Origin: Globodera rostochiensis
Taxonomy: Eukaryota; Nematoda; Chromadorea; Rhabditida; Heteroderidae
Direction: 5' to 3'
NCBI GenBank assembly: GCA_018350325.1
Contig: JAEVLN010000005.1
Location: forward strand, 2,366,142-2,430,141
Length of the DNA stretch: 64,000 nt
In this document: positions 11,155-23,100 of the stretch, one piece after another
Position numbering within the stretch: position 1 is the stretch's first letter
How the letters are laid out: every line of letters starts with the position of its first letter
Made by a program: the position numbers and the translations under genes
Notes under the pieces: generated by a model
Database searches by the model: none
The model's input: only the letters and a program-made list of their open reading frames with translations
Told to the model about the DNA's origin: nothing

Positions 11155-11205
11155 GCAATGCGCGGGGCGTTTAACAGCATGTTTTTTTGGTAAGGCAATT
11201 TGATC
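11155..11205 (+). pseudogene. SPRY-gene exon 4 end fragment
   Basis: The sequence TGCGCGGGGCGTTTAACAGC followed by ATGTTTTTTTGGTAAGGCAATTTGATCAAATT matches the exon 4/intron 4 boundary of the SPRY genes at 25800-25850 and 32680-32730. Only this splice-junction piece is present. It follows the GPCR remnant within about 40 bp, so two unrelated gene fragments are joined here. Confidence 0.75.
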
Positions 11206-12319
11206 AAATTCTTAACTTTTTCTCACTTAATTTTATCGTCCAGTTCATTTTTAAAAATTTTGAACAATTGCACTTACAGAAATGATTAACTATGTGAATA
11301 TTTTGGATCCGGATCCGGCATACACATAAAGATGGTGTCATCGAGTTAAGAAACTCAATTTGGGCGGCTTGTTTGACCCAATTTAAAATTCAAGAACTCG
11401 CCACGATCGGGGGTCAGTTTGGCGCCGAAAGTGCTTCCTTCTTACCGCTACCAAAATTTGGCAGAGCTTGGAGAATTTTTAAAAAACTTGGTCTGAAGAT
11501 TTAACGTTTTTGACTAGAACTCAAAAAAAAACAATGAATTAAAAACCGGTTTTATTTAAAATTCCAGTCTCTACTTTTTTGCTGTTCGGGAATATTTAAC
11601 ATTTTCGAAGAAAAATTTCCACTTTGATTTAAAAAAATTTACTGTACTCTTACCGTAGAAGTTCGGCTCGAAGTAGGGTGCGTTTCCAATACAAAAGCAC
11701 GCAAATCTAGAAATTGTATGAGCAGGGATCCTTATTTCGAACTTATTACCAGGGCATGCTCACGGTATCCGTCTACGCGGATATTTGCAAATATATCCGT
11801 ATACGGACGGATAACGGATATGACTACCCCCCCCCCCAGGTAACAGATGTAGAGCTTTTGAGACGAACTGATACGGATACGAAAAACGAACGGACACGAA
11901 TACGAAATTGTATCCGTGAGCACGCCTGTTTTTACCTTCTTCATCAATTTCAAATTGGATCGCAAAAGTAGGCGTGCCGCTTTCTCGGCCGCGTTGAGGC
12001 GGCGTTCTTTTTCCTGATCCAGTTTTTTGGTCGTCCGATGCGCGGGATGAAGTCACAGCCACCTCTGGCTCGTGCTCACCAACTGTTTTTAGTACATTTC
12101 TAAATATTTAATTTTATCACAGTTTTACGCATTATTATTATTAATATTTTTGCCGTGTGCGCAATTTTTCAAATTAACAGAAAACAACAATCATGATAAC
12201 AAAAATATGTTCTATATTTGACCAGCAAAATCTTTATTTTTTTCTATCTTGTCCTTAATTTTTACTTTGAACAATCGGAACCCTGTATTTTGCCCTTTAA
12301 AAAAGTTCTTAACAGCACC

Positions 12320-12438
12320 AAGTGGAAGATGTCCACGTTGTTGGGGTCGAGGAGACGAGCCAATGTGTGGCCCACTTCGTGGGCCGTGACTCTCGCCCTG
12401 TTCATGACGTTCAAGCGAATCGCATCGTTGATTCCTTT
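12320..12438 (-). CDS. Orphan exon with an HExxH motif
   Basis: On the minus strand, after a CGTTTAAG acceptor, an open segment encodes KGINDAIRLNVMNRAR, then VTAHEVGHTLARLLDP and NNVDIFHL, before a possible donor (CACTTG|GTGCTG). The composition is coding-like and differs from its AT-rich flanks. HEVGH fits the zinc-protease pattern HExxH, but one short motif is weak evidence and no partner exon was found. Function unassigned; possibly a gene fragment. Confidence 0.3.
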
Positions 12439-12915
12439 CTTAAACGCACAACGCCGTTCAGCTGCTGATTATATTGTAAGGATAGAGACATTAATTCAAA
12501 TGAATTTCTATAGCAAAAGAAAAGGCGATTATTTTAAAATTTGAGACAATTGATCGCATTTTTGGTTAATAAAAAAGCGAATGAAAGAACGCAAGAACCA
12601 TCATTTTTTTATTTATTTATGAAAGCAAAAACTCAAGATGTGATGAATTTATTTCAAAAATTCTTTTTTTGTGCGCATGCGCATTTTAATTTAAAAAATT
12701 TAAAAATCATTAAAAATGTTCCTTAATGCGGGATAGAATGTAAAGGCCAAAGAAAGTTAAAAAAACTGAGTGCACTGAAGCGGGTTCGAACCCGAACACA
12801 AGGTAAAAAGACAGGCGCTAAGAGAATTGCGCACCGGCAGTTTTCGGAGAATTATGCACGGAGGATTGCGCACTAGCAAAAAAAAAGAGAAGAATTGCGC
12901 CTAAAAATTGCGCAC

Positions 12916-13266
12916 CAACACGGGGAATTGCGCACCACGGGTCAAAATTTTTGAAAAATTTTTTATACAAAATTGTCTGAAATTATGTTATTTGATACGC
13001 TGATTACCAATTCGTCAATTGAAAATTAAAATGAGACTTTAAAGTGGTTTAAACCACCCTAGGTTGAGGTTCATTAGGCCAAGCAACTTGGCTTGGGGTT
13101 CGTTAGGCTTAGACCTAAGCAACCCTGGCTTGGGGTTCATTAGGCTTAGGCCTAAGCCGCCCTGAGCTTAGGAGTTCTATCAAGCGCATCAGATAACATA
13201 ATTTCAGACAATTTTGTATAAAATTTTTTTTTAATTTTAACCTGTGGTGCGCACTTCCCCGTGTTG
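12916..13266. mobile_element. 351-bp element with about 80-bp terminal inverted repeats
   Basis: The left end CAACACGGGGAATTGCGCAC and the right end CCCCGTGTTG form inverted repeats continuing for about 80 bp, including ATACAAAATTGTCTGAAATT and its complement. The centre holds repeats of TTAGGCTTAGGCCTAAGC and AACCCTGGCTTGGGGTTC. The same central wording occurs alone near 46545-46640 and 60280-60310. No target-site duplication was found. Confidence 0.75.
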
Positions 13267-13744
13267 AAATGTACAAATTGCTTGATATGTGGATGATGCT
13301 ATTTGATTAATGTTTGAAAAAATTAAAGAAAAAATGGTTGGAAATAAACAAACATTTTGACAAAAATTGATGGTAATCTGTGAAATAATGCATGAATTTT
13401 AGTTCAAAAGAAAATCATCAAAGAATTCAAAACAAGTTCAAAAAGGCGAGCCAATCACTTCCATTGTCGGATTTTTTTGTTGTTGTTTTAGGGTTTCCAG
13501 ACAAACCCATTAAAATCTTATAAAGGTATTAAAGAGTGAAATTTAATAATTTTTGTAATTTTATTGTAATAAAAATTGTGAAGTTTAACGCCCTGCGAAT
13601 TTTCGGACATTTTTTGGGCGCTGGTTACCTACATCCCTGACACATTTGTGAACAAAGTCTAATTGACAGATCGTCAAAATGCCAGAAATGAAGCAAAATT
13701 GAAATTTTTGTATCTTTTTGCAATGTTTGGCCATCCTAACGCAT

Positions 13745-14797
13745 TCAAATGGTCTCCTCGCTCTCGATGCTCTCCAAACGGACACGTTTTTTATCATTTG
13801 CTCTGCTGTTGAAGCGTTTAAGCAGCCAAAAAAGGTTGGCCAGGAGCAGCAAAACACAAATGCACATCAAAACCCCAACAATGATGAACATATGCTAAAA
13901 TTGAAAAACATTTTGAGTGCTCCAACAATTTCTAATGAATGAATGAAACACTAAAAATTCATCTTAATAAAACCGAACATTGGGCGGGATCCACATCAAC
14001 CCGAACAATTTTAAGCTCAGGGATTCCGGAATCGGAATCGCCAACCAAATCGATCCAGACCAAACTCGATCAATGCACCATAAGATGCTCGTTCGGGATT
14101 CCGTAATCTGGCTAAGAACTTTGCAAACCTACGCTTATTTTGGGCTTTGATTGCTCGAAAAAACATTAAGCTTTGTTTTGAGCTTTGGCTTCAGGTTATG
14201 AGCCAAGCTTCGCCCGGCCCTGGACGGGATGGCACTTTTGTTTGGGCTTTACATTTCTTAGATCTTTTGTGTGGCCAAAACAATTTGTGTCCCATCCCAC
14301 TTTGATGTAGAATTGTTCGGTCGATGACATTGGGGCGAATTGCGACTGTTTTGTTGCGACCAATTGCTGCTTGGGACGGCTGACACGGTGCTGCAGCTGC
14401 TCCATTTTTTCGGCATGTCCGATTACCAATTTGTGTGCCAGAAACATTTGTGTTGTGTTTGTTCAAATGTTTGAATTTAAGTTTTATGGCCCACCATGTC
14501 CAGGTAATGGCTAAATTAGTCATTTTATGACAAAATAATTGTCGTTTTACAAAAAAAAATGCTGACCATCTTCGGAGTAAGAAATGGCATTTCCTTCGGC
14601 AATGCCAGAAGGTCTTCCGGCTTCACACGAAACATTCGCAATGCCTTCTTCAGCGGCGGATGGGTTGGCGCTTTGCTGCTGCTGCTGGTGGTGGAGGAGG
14701 AGGAAAAGCCTTCCGTCGAAGAGGACACACCAAGTTGGAGCAGTGTCAGAAGCAACGGCAGAAGAACAACACAAAATACCCCAAAAAAATATGCCAT
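13745..14797 (-). CDS. Small single-pass membrane protein (partial model)
   Basis: The first exon (14797-14567, 77 codons) begins MAYFFGVFCVVLLPLLLTLL, a signal peptide or anchor, followed by a Ser/Thr-rich stretch and a basic region, and ends AAGATG|GTCAGC. The last exon (13894-13745, 50 codons, acceptor AATTTTAG) encodes a membrane span (IIVGVLMCICVLLLLANLF), a basic stop-transfer (KRFNSRANDKKR) and the acidic tail LESIESEETI. One or more exons between, at about 14500-14195, are coding-like (KMEQLQHRVSRPKQQLVATK; EQFYIKVGWDTNCFGHTKD), but I could not fix their splice sites in frame. Predicted topology: extracellular Ser/Thr-rich region, one TM, short cytoplasmic tail. Family not recognised. 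Its 3' end has been copied into both 4-kb repeat units. Confidence 0.5.
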
Positions 14798-14879
14798 TTT
14801 TGGACAATTTGGTTGAATCCAAATTTTTATTCTAAAAGCCAAAATGATTGGAATTAAATTGCCCTGGCTATCTTTATAC

Positions 14880-16340
14880 ATAATAGAGCCGTGTCAATGT
14901 TTGTTGTTTTGTGGTTAATTTGTTGGCACTTTGTAGTTCCGGTCAAATTCATAACGGCGGCAAATACTTTTTATTTGATGTCATTTTCTCGAAAATGTCG
15001 TGCTTCTCAAAAGTCAAAAAGTCCTCCAGGGGGGGGGGATTAAATTTTTTTATTGGAAATTATTTGGATTTATTCGACCAAATACAAAATTTGGACAAAT
15101 TTTTTTTAAAAACAGCATAAAAAAGAGAATTAAACCAAAAAAAGAAGCTGGCTAAAATTCTGAATTTTTAAGAACTTGCTACTCAATTTCAAAGAAATCC
15201 AGATTTTATTGTCCTTAACAAATTAATAAAGGAGTTTTTGTGTGAGAAAATTGGGGGTTAAAAAACCCCGAAAATTTCAAAAAAAATCGGGGAACAGGGC
15301 TGACCCCCCCCCCCCTAGTTAAAAGTTCTCAGTAAGTCAAAAGCTAAACCCCAAAATTAATTGGACTTTATTAAAAAGAAAACCCCTCGCGGGTAGATGG
15401 GAAAAGGCCAAAATTACGGTAAAAGCATAAAAAAATTTCCGACACCAAACGTGAAAATTGAAAAACAAAGATTAAATAAATAAAATTTTGACAAAATTCG
15501 AATTTTTTTTTGGTTGAAAATGTTTTAGAGACACCCAACCAAAATTTTTTCGGAGTTGTTCAAAGCCTGTTTTAAAGTTGAATTCACCTCTGAAATGAGT
15601 TTTCTTTTTTTGTTAATATACTAAATTATAATGTTGAATCCCATTTTTAATAAGCCATCCACCGCCCCGAGGGTCATCAAAACTCAAACGTCAAAGTAAT
15701 TTGAGCTTTTCGAAGAAAAAAAAACATTTTGAGGTCATTAAAAGACGCACTTCCGCGCGCGCGAATTGCTTTTGATGCCATCGCATTTTGGGGATTAATT
15801 GCAATTTTTTAACATTTTATTTGAATGGTTTTTTGCGAATTAATGAAGTATTCATTTCTTGGAATACTTTCTTATAAAGTTCCAAAAAGACACACAAAAA
15901 AATAGCATTTTTAAACGCCAAAAAATGGGCAAATTGATTATAGTGTAATTAATAAGCAGAATTTAAAGCCCGAGACTGTCGAGCATCACTACTTCACACA
16001 TAATAAATCGTTATGTAAAATTTAATTTTATATTTTTAAATAAACAATGGAATTTGGATGGGCCGCCGCCGCATTTTCGCTAAATTCCATTATGGGGTTA
16101 GATTGCAGTAAGCAGGGATTTTTTAGAAAGAATTACATATGTTAATGGAAATAAAAAAATTGGTTTTTGTGCGAATATGGCACACTTTTGAGACAAATCC
16201 ATGCCCTTTATGTACATTTGTGCCGCCGTTGCGTTGTGGTCGGTCACATTTCAAACTGAAACGAAAGTTCCAATAATTATTTATGAAATTGCAAAACTTT
16301 TTGGCACAATGTGTGGCGCTAAGAATTGGCAAAAAAAGAA
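14880..16340. other. Gene-poor AT-rich stretch
   Basis: I see no supportable gene here. It is AT-rich with a G8 run near 15031, a C12 run near 15305 and many poly-A/T runs. Short open frames lack motifs and plausible splice contexts. Confidence 0.6.
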
Positions 16341-16369
16341 AGGTGCTCAAATGAATGCCAATGTTCAAT

Positions 16370-16580
16370 CAGGCATTCTCCAAAATAAAAATGCCATTTT
16401 TAAAATGTTTAAAGCTTTGGTTGCCGACTTAAATTTTGATGAAAGCGCCGAATGGCAAATGTTAGTGCCAGAATTGATCAGCCTTTGTCAACAGCCTCTT
16501 TTGCGCCTTCTTTTTGCACACATATCCTCAAATTTTGGCCAAATCACAGCCAAAGTCGGCCCAACGGATGCCCTGCACCA
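16370..16580 (-). pseudogene. C-type lectin 3' fragment
   Basis: Minus-strand match to the last exon and 3' flank of the lectin gene at 35062. It reads IRWADFGCDLAKI, then a TGA (16528-16530), then GYVCKKKAQK. A 3-bp insertion after this shifts the frame, so the normal stop is lost. The matching 3' flank (GGCATTCTCCAAAATAAAAA and following) is also retained. It is a dead copy of one exon, lying just before a SPRY remnant. Confidence 0.75.
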
Positions 16581-16642
16581 ATATTGGCCAATTTTTAAAT
16601 TAAAAAAACAAAGTAAAAAATTATCGTGATCACTTCTTTCCT

Positions 16643-17062
16643 GTAGTCGTTACTCACAGTCTTTACTGAGCGGCCAATTCCTGACAAAAACCATGGCATT
16701 TTCTGCTTTGAACTGAAATTTGTAGCGAAGGAGCGTGAAGCTTAGCGGTAATTAAAATATAAATATTAATAAAAATGGTTGTTTTTCATTTGGTGTCAAA
16801 AACTCGTTTAAAATAAGTAGCAATCTTTTCTTTTGGACTTGCGCCAAGGCAAATGCCGTTGGATGATTGCGTCGGATACCACAAAGGCTCTTACGCATAC
16901 GACAATTGGGGCACTTTTTGGGGTCACCCGGTTGAGAGAAGTGCACGTGCCGTCGTTGGAATGCCGGAGTTTGATCTCGGCACGTCGTCGGCTGCGGCGT
17001 CAATTTGGCAACTCGCCATCATTTACACGAATAACGGCGAGCGTTTGGGTGATAAAGAATAA
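16643..17062 (+). pseudogene. SPRY gene remnant (exons 5-6)
   Basis: The first part (16643-16745) matches the end of exon 5 of the SPRY gene at 26.1 kb (ACCATGGCATTTTCTGCTTTGAACTG) but has an in-frame TGA. The second part (about 16825-17062) matches exon 6: MPLDDCVGYHKGSYAYDNWG, VVGMPEFDLG. A 7-bp region reduced relative to the intact copy (GGCGACATCGTCGGC to GGCACGTCGTCGGC) shifts the frame before the [11 protein letters not shown] motif. Exons 1-4 and 7 are absent. Confidence 0.8.
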
Positions 17063-17308
17063 AAATTTTTCTGGCGTTTTGTCCAGAAATTTAAATGTCA
17101 GACTCTCTAATGAATTTGTTCAGGTTAAAGCATTTAAATTTTTCTATTTTCGGTTCTCGAGCCGAGAAATGTCGTTTTTGGATCTTGACCTCGGTGTCGA
17201 ATCTCGGGGTCATTTCTCGGACGTCTCGATTCTCGGCAAATTTCAAGTCCCGAACAGCTCTACATTTGACGAAAAAATCTATTATGAGCTTTACCCCTAA
17301 TTGCACTC

Positions 17309-17779
17309 CGTGCTGGGTCGTTTCGTAAATTCCGCCACTATGGGCGTTTCGTAAATCCGCCACATATATTTTATGAAATAGTTTTATACATTATAACTTT
17401 ATACACCCTGCACTAAATCAGTTAAACCTTATATATCAATGGAAAGCTCTAAATAAGTGTAAAAAGCATTACAGCAAAGTCCAAGTGGTTAAATAAGTTA
17501 CAAAAAAATTATAATGTAAAATTGCCAAAAATGGGGGTTTTTCGCAGCTTTCTGATCATAACTTTTTAAAACGTTGATTTACTGCTTTGTTTAGTTTTAC
17601 AAATTGTTTTAATTCATCTAGAGCTTTTCAATGGTATAAGGTTTAACTGATTTAGTGCAGGGTAGATAAAATTATTATGTCTAAAACTATTTCATAAATA
17701 TATGTGGCGGATTTACGAAACGCCCTGGCGGATTTATGAAACGCCCATAGTGGCGGAATTTACGAAACGACCTAGCACC
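17309..17779. mobile_element. Mutator-like MITE (471 bp, long TIRs, 9-bp TSD)
   Basis: The ends CGTGCTGGGTCGTTTCGTAA and TTACGAAACGACCTAGCACC start inverted repeats of about 130 bp (TTCCGCCACTATGGGCGTTTCGTAAATCCGCC). The element is flanked by a perfect 9-bp direct repeat, ATTGCACTC (17300-17308 and 17780-17788). Long TIRs with a 9-bp TSD are typical of MULE-derived elements. No transposase. A second, rearranged member is at 56.08-56.41 kb. Confidence 0.85.
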
Positions 17780-18033
17780 ATTGCACTCCTTGCTTGATCC
17801 ATATGCAACAAATTTGTGTGGGTGTTTCTTTTATTTTTAATCAAAAAAAAGATAAAAAGTTTCAGTTAATCGCGCAATATAAAGATCATCACATCAAATC
17901 AGCACAGAATGTTCCCCTTAGGATGATTGCTCCAATCCTCCCATTCCTCCACGAAAAGTGCCTTCTTCAATGGCTTCAGCTCCCTGTTTAGTGATAAAAA
18001 TCAAAAAAACTTTTTTTAAAAAAGAAATTATAT

Positions 18034-20118
18034 TTAAATGAAGGCCCGAGCATTTTTTGAGTGTAGCCGCCCAAATATGTAACGCCAAACATTGGACCTG
18101 TAAATTTTCCGTAGCACCGTCTTCACATTGCCCAGTTGGCGCTCCTTTGCGCTGATCGCGTGCACGGAGCGGAAACTGATGGGATAATAAGGCCTCTGCA
18201 AAAAAGAATGAATAATTGGAGAAATAAATAAATTAAAAGTGTGAAGACCATGTCCAGTCCCTCCTTCTTTCCCTTGGACACAGTCAAACGCATAGGCCAT
18301 CGCCCGTCACGGCCTTCGCCCAATAAAAACTCGCACAACTCCTGCGCTTTCTACAAAACGGGAAGGCATCATTTGTACAATATATGCAAATGCGATCAAT
18401 TAGCATTTATAAGAATATTTGAGGACTACTAATTAGGTAAAATTTTTAAGATCGAAATTGCCTGTTCGCCGTCCTCCACATCCACCTTGTTTAACAGCAA
18501 AACAACCGGCTTTTTGACGAGAGCCCTGTCGTACTGTTCCATCTCCTTATTAAGCAGCGCCATCATTTCGAGTGCCGACCTGACAAATGAGTGCAATCAT
18601 TGAAAAAGCACAACCAATATCAATCATTAGAAAAAAAAAACACAACCAACATAAAAATAAAGGGAAATCACACTCATACAAAAATTACATTACCAAATTA
18701 CAAAAAAACAAAATGAGTGAAATCAGAAAAGCACTAACACAAACCAATAAAACATGCAATGATGGAATCAGAAACGCAATGCAATCATTAGAAAAACACA
18801 TTGCCAACATTACACAAAAACATAACATTGATGAAAATCAGAAAAGCACAAACCCAAACCATTATAAAAAACACACAATGATGAAAATCAAAAAAGCAAA
18901 AACACAAACCAATAGTGTTATGATGGAATCAGAAATGCAATCATTAAAAAACACAAACAAATATAAAAAATGTTCTGATGGAATCAGAAATGCAATCATT
19001 AGAAAAACACAAACCCATATGAATAAAAAATGGAAATCAGAAAAGCAAAATTAAAAAAAAACACAATGATGAAAATCAGAAATGCACTCATTACAATAAA
19101 TATACCAAAATTACAAAAAAAAAACACAATGAATGGAATCAGAAAGCACAAACACAAACCAATACACAAAATGATGGTAATCATTACATAAAAACACAAT
19201 GTAATGATGGAATCAGAAACGCAATGCAATCATTAGAAAACACATTGCCAACAAAAAACACACAATAATGGAAATCAGAAAAACATAAATTAAAAAATGA
19301 AAAACAGAAAAGCACAAATTAAAAAACCCATTATCAAAATTACAAAAAAACAAAAAACACAAACTAAAAACACAATATCAGAAAGTATATTTAAAAAATC
19401 CATTACCAAAAAACACACAATGGAAACCAGAAAATGCAATTTAATATTAAAAAATGGAATTAGAAACGCATGAAAATTTAATATAAAAACAAACTGCTAA
19501 ACTGACCGATGTGGCTCATTGGGGCCCAGCTGAAAGCCGTGCACGTCCACAATCATAACGATGATGTCACTGTATTCCAGATGCTTCAGACAATCGAAGG
19601 CGTTGTACCTGAGTCCGAAAATTTAAATAAATTACTGATCAAAAATAAGATTTGGGTTCTAAATATAGTAAAAACATTTTTTAAGAACTGTGATTAAGAT
19701 TCACTTTCACCAATTTTGTGGATCCGGATTTTTTTTTGCCATAAGGCAGATGCCATAATTTTGAAAGCTTGTCTTATTGGTTCCCATATTTCCACACTTG
19801 CCATAAATTTGCCATACATATTTTACAACTTAGTGAAAAATTCTCTTTTTCTGGAAAAATGAGAATTTCTCGAAAATAGTGCTGCTTCAGTCAATTTGAA
19901 GTTTTAGGTTGCAAAAATCTCTCCACAAATAAAAATAAAAAAAAATTCTAAATTTTCTCGACGCGCATTCGGCACCGCCGACCCCCTCTCTTCTAAAAGT
20001 GAAGCAGCTCTTAAACAAAAAAAAATGGGTTTTGCATAATTCCTTAATAAATTGCATAAAAATGCCATATTTTTGACCCCTCGATGCCATATTTTGTCGC
20101 AGATGAGTTGAGAACCCT

Positions 20119-20152
<34 letters not shown>

Positions 20153-23100
20153 CACCTGTTCCGAGACGCCCCCTCCACAATGCCCGGCAAATCGGCGATT
20201 GACAGCGTGAAGGGCATGCCCACCAATTGCTTCTCCTCCTCCTCTTCCCACTTTTCCCGGTTCGCCGCCGCCGACAACTCTTGCGATGGATCACAGACGG
20301 CCTTCAATGAATACAAAAAATTAGAATGCTTTACAACTGCTGATGGCATAAAATTTTACACAAAATATTTAAAACAAAGCTTTTTTTATATAATTAAAAA
20401 TCTAAAAAACATTTTTTTATTTGGCAGAAATAAATATATGATCGGACGGAGAATTTAGAGACCGGGCCGTCGTGGCACGGCATTCAGACTCGACAAAAGT
20501 TTTTGTTCGGAATGCCGGACCACATAGACACCACCTGAAACCGGAAACCGATGGCATCCCTAAACCAATCGTTGGAATCAAATTTGAGTCCAACCAAGGA
20601 ACAGGAACTCAAAATTTTTCCACTTTTTAGACAAAAATAATCAAAATTGTTCAACAAAAAAAAAAATTCACCGCTTTTTCCTCCTTTGTCACGTGCTCGC
20701 CGCCGGTGTGTTCATCACCATCTTCATCAACGGCAGCCGGGCGCCGCTTGCCGTCGTACTTGATGTAGCACAACTGGGGCAACGTGGTGGTGAACGGATA
20801 GGCCGCAATGTTGATGTGCTTGTTGGGCACCAGCGCTTGCATCAGTGTGGATTTGCCCGCATTTGGGAAGCCGATGAGGCCCACGTTCGGGTTCAGCTTC
20901 AGATTGACCGTCATCCAGAACGCCTCGCCCTTCTCGGCTCTGCAACAACAAAAAAAACAATAAGGAGTAGGGTTGGAAGCCGGGACTTCCCGGGACCCGA
21001 AAGGGACCAAGATTTTCAACCGGTACTTTTCAAGGGAGAATTTTTTTTTTAGTAATGTTCAATGGTAAACAAAATTTTTTTTTGTTATTCAAAAATATCT
21101 TCCTCATTGTCTTTACCTTTAATTTTATCTTTGAAAAAAATTCGTCCCACCGCGGAAGTGGACGATTTTGCTTTGCCAAAATGTTTTAGTACACAACAAA
21201 CCTCGGCTTTCGGGGAAGGGGGGGGGGATACAAAAAAATAGACTTTTTAGGGGGGGGGGGGGGGGGTCCATTCAGGGCCGTAGCCAGAAAAAATTTTCGG
21301 GACGGGGGGGAGGGCAACCAAAAAAAAAAATCGATTCTTAGGGTTGCATATTACCCGTTTTTATGGCATTTCTTAAGCAATTCTTTCCAAAAAAAAGTTC
21401 AGTTTATTTGCACCCAAAATTTATACTTTTGAAGCTTTTATGAATGAGAGAAGTCAGGCGTTGCCTTATTGAGTTTTTGAATAACAATTTGTTAAGAAAA
21501 TTGGACCTAAAATTACAAATTTTGGAAAACAAATGGGTCCTCCCTATAGTTTTTTTTTTCTCCAAAAACAGCTTCGCCCCGTGCCCTCCCCCCCACTCCC
21601 CAATGGCTATGGCCCTGGGGGCATTTTCGGGTTTTATTGCATTTTTCATAAAGTTTTCCAGAATTAAGGATTGGGAAAACATTTGAAGCAAAAACTATAT
21701 AATAACTTAAAAACGCATCTAATGAGATTAACAATTTTGGAAAAAAGCTCAATCAAAAATTTGTGATTTTTCAAATTTAAAAAACAAATGCAATTTTAAG
21801 AAAATTAGCCCAATATTAATTTTGCAAAACAAAAGGGGCCCAGACTAAATAGTTTGCGTAAGAAAACTGGTCCAAAAGTTATGAATTTTGCAAAACAAAA
21901 GTGGTGTCTTTAAATTTTGTGATTAATTCTTACAAATTTTTTGAAAAAAAACTCTATCCCCCCCCCCATTCCCCCGGAGCTCAACTTGAAATTGTTGTTC
22001 GCGCATCCGCCCATGCCGCCCTGGGCAACCAAATAGTGCTGTTTCAGTCTTGAACATCTGGCCAACAGCACGTTGTTTTCGCCCACAATTTCGACACCAA
22101 GCGGCACGTTAAAAACCTAAAACAAAAAAAAGTTGAAAAAAATGAACAAATTAAAACACCACCACCGAAATTGACGAATTTTACATGGACCCAAACAAAA
22201 AAATTTTTTGGTCTCAATCTGAGCTCGGAATTTGCGAATGCCAAAACCCCCGAGCCCACGAATTCGTACATTTTTCAAAATTTAAAATGCAACCTCTGTT
22301 TGTTTTTTTGTTTGACCAAAATTTTTATATTGCTCATTTCTACCCCGTTAACAATTACATCGTTTTGTTTTCTCATTATTACATACATTTTAGTGCATTT
22401 TTTGAAGATTTTTCACATGTCTAAGTTCGAAAATTGTTCGAATTGTGGGTTCGGCATTCGCAAAATCCGAGCCCGGGTTCGTGTTCTACGCTTATTTTTA
22501 CCCAGAAAACATGCATTCTGAATTTTTTTTAGTGCCGACTTTGGGACCATTTTGGCATTTAAAACAACCAACAAAAAAAAATTTGTTCCTCCAATTTTTT
22601 TGCGGCTTTGGCGCCGTCCACTGCCTAACCCGGTCCTTGCCGTGTTGTCCAGACAATTTGGTCTGTTTGGCGTGCTGTCCGTCTTCCGCCATAATTTCCA
22701 CAACGTCCCCCTCATTGGTCGAATAGGTGTCACAGAAAGCGTCGAAGCTCAGCTTTTCTATCGGCCGAGCGTACACAAAGCCTCCGGAACCGCCAATTCC
22801 GTTGTACCTTTTGCCGGGAGAAAAAAGGGAAAATTTATAATAAAATTCTAATTTATTTGTTTTTAGGTTTAGAAAACTGTTTTATTTTATTTAAAATTTA
22901 TTTAAAACTAAGAAAAAGTTTGTTGGGACCGAACCAGGTTCATTCGTCCGCCCCCCAAATGAAAAGTTGCCAAATTTTTCACATATAAATCGCAAATTAT
23001 TAAAAATTTGAGCCAAAACTAAAAAAAAAATTTGATAAAGCAAAAAAAAAAAAAAATTCACACTTCGGCAAACCATTGCCACCCGCGCCGGCGCGTACAA

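Noticed and set aside
12776..12800. GCGGGTTCGAACCCG resembling a tRNA T-arm
   Set aside because: No matching D-arm, anticodon arm or acceptor stem could be placed around it.
17095..17328. Open frames after the SPRY remnant (77 to 155 codons)
   Set aside because: The sequence contains TCTCGG/GGTCTCGA-type repeat words and ends in the MULE MITE. The expected SPRY exon 7 motif is absent.
18587..19054. 155-codon Lys/Asn/His-rich frame
   Set aside because: It lies inside intron 6 of the GTPase gene and is generated by the A-rich repeat.
20460..20560. Possible extra GTPase exon between exons 4 and 5
   Set aside because: Exons 4 and 5 already join in phase and adding this segment breaks the frame. 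It has no GTPase motif.
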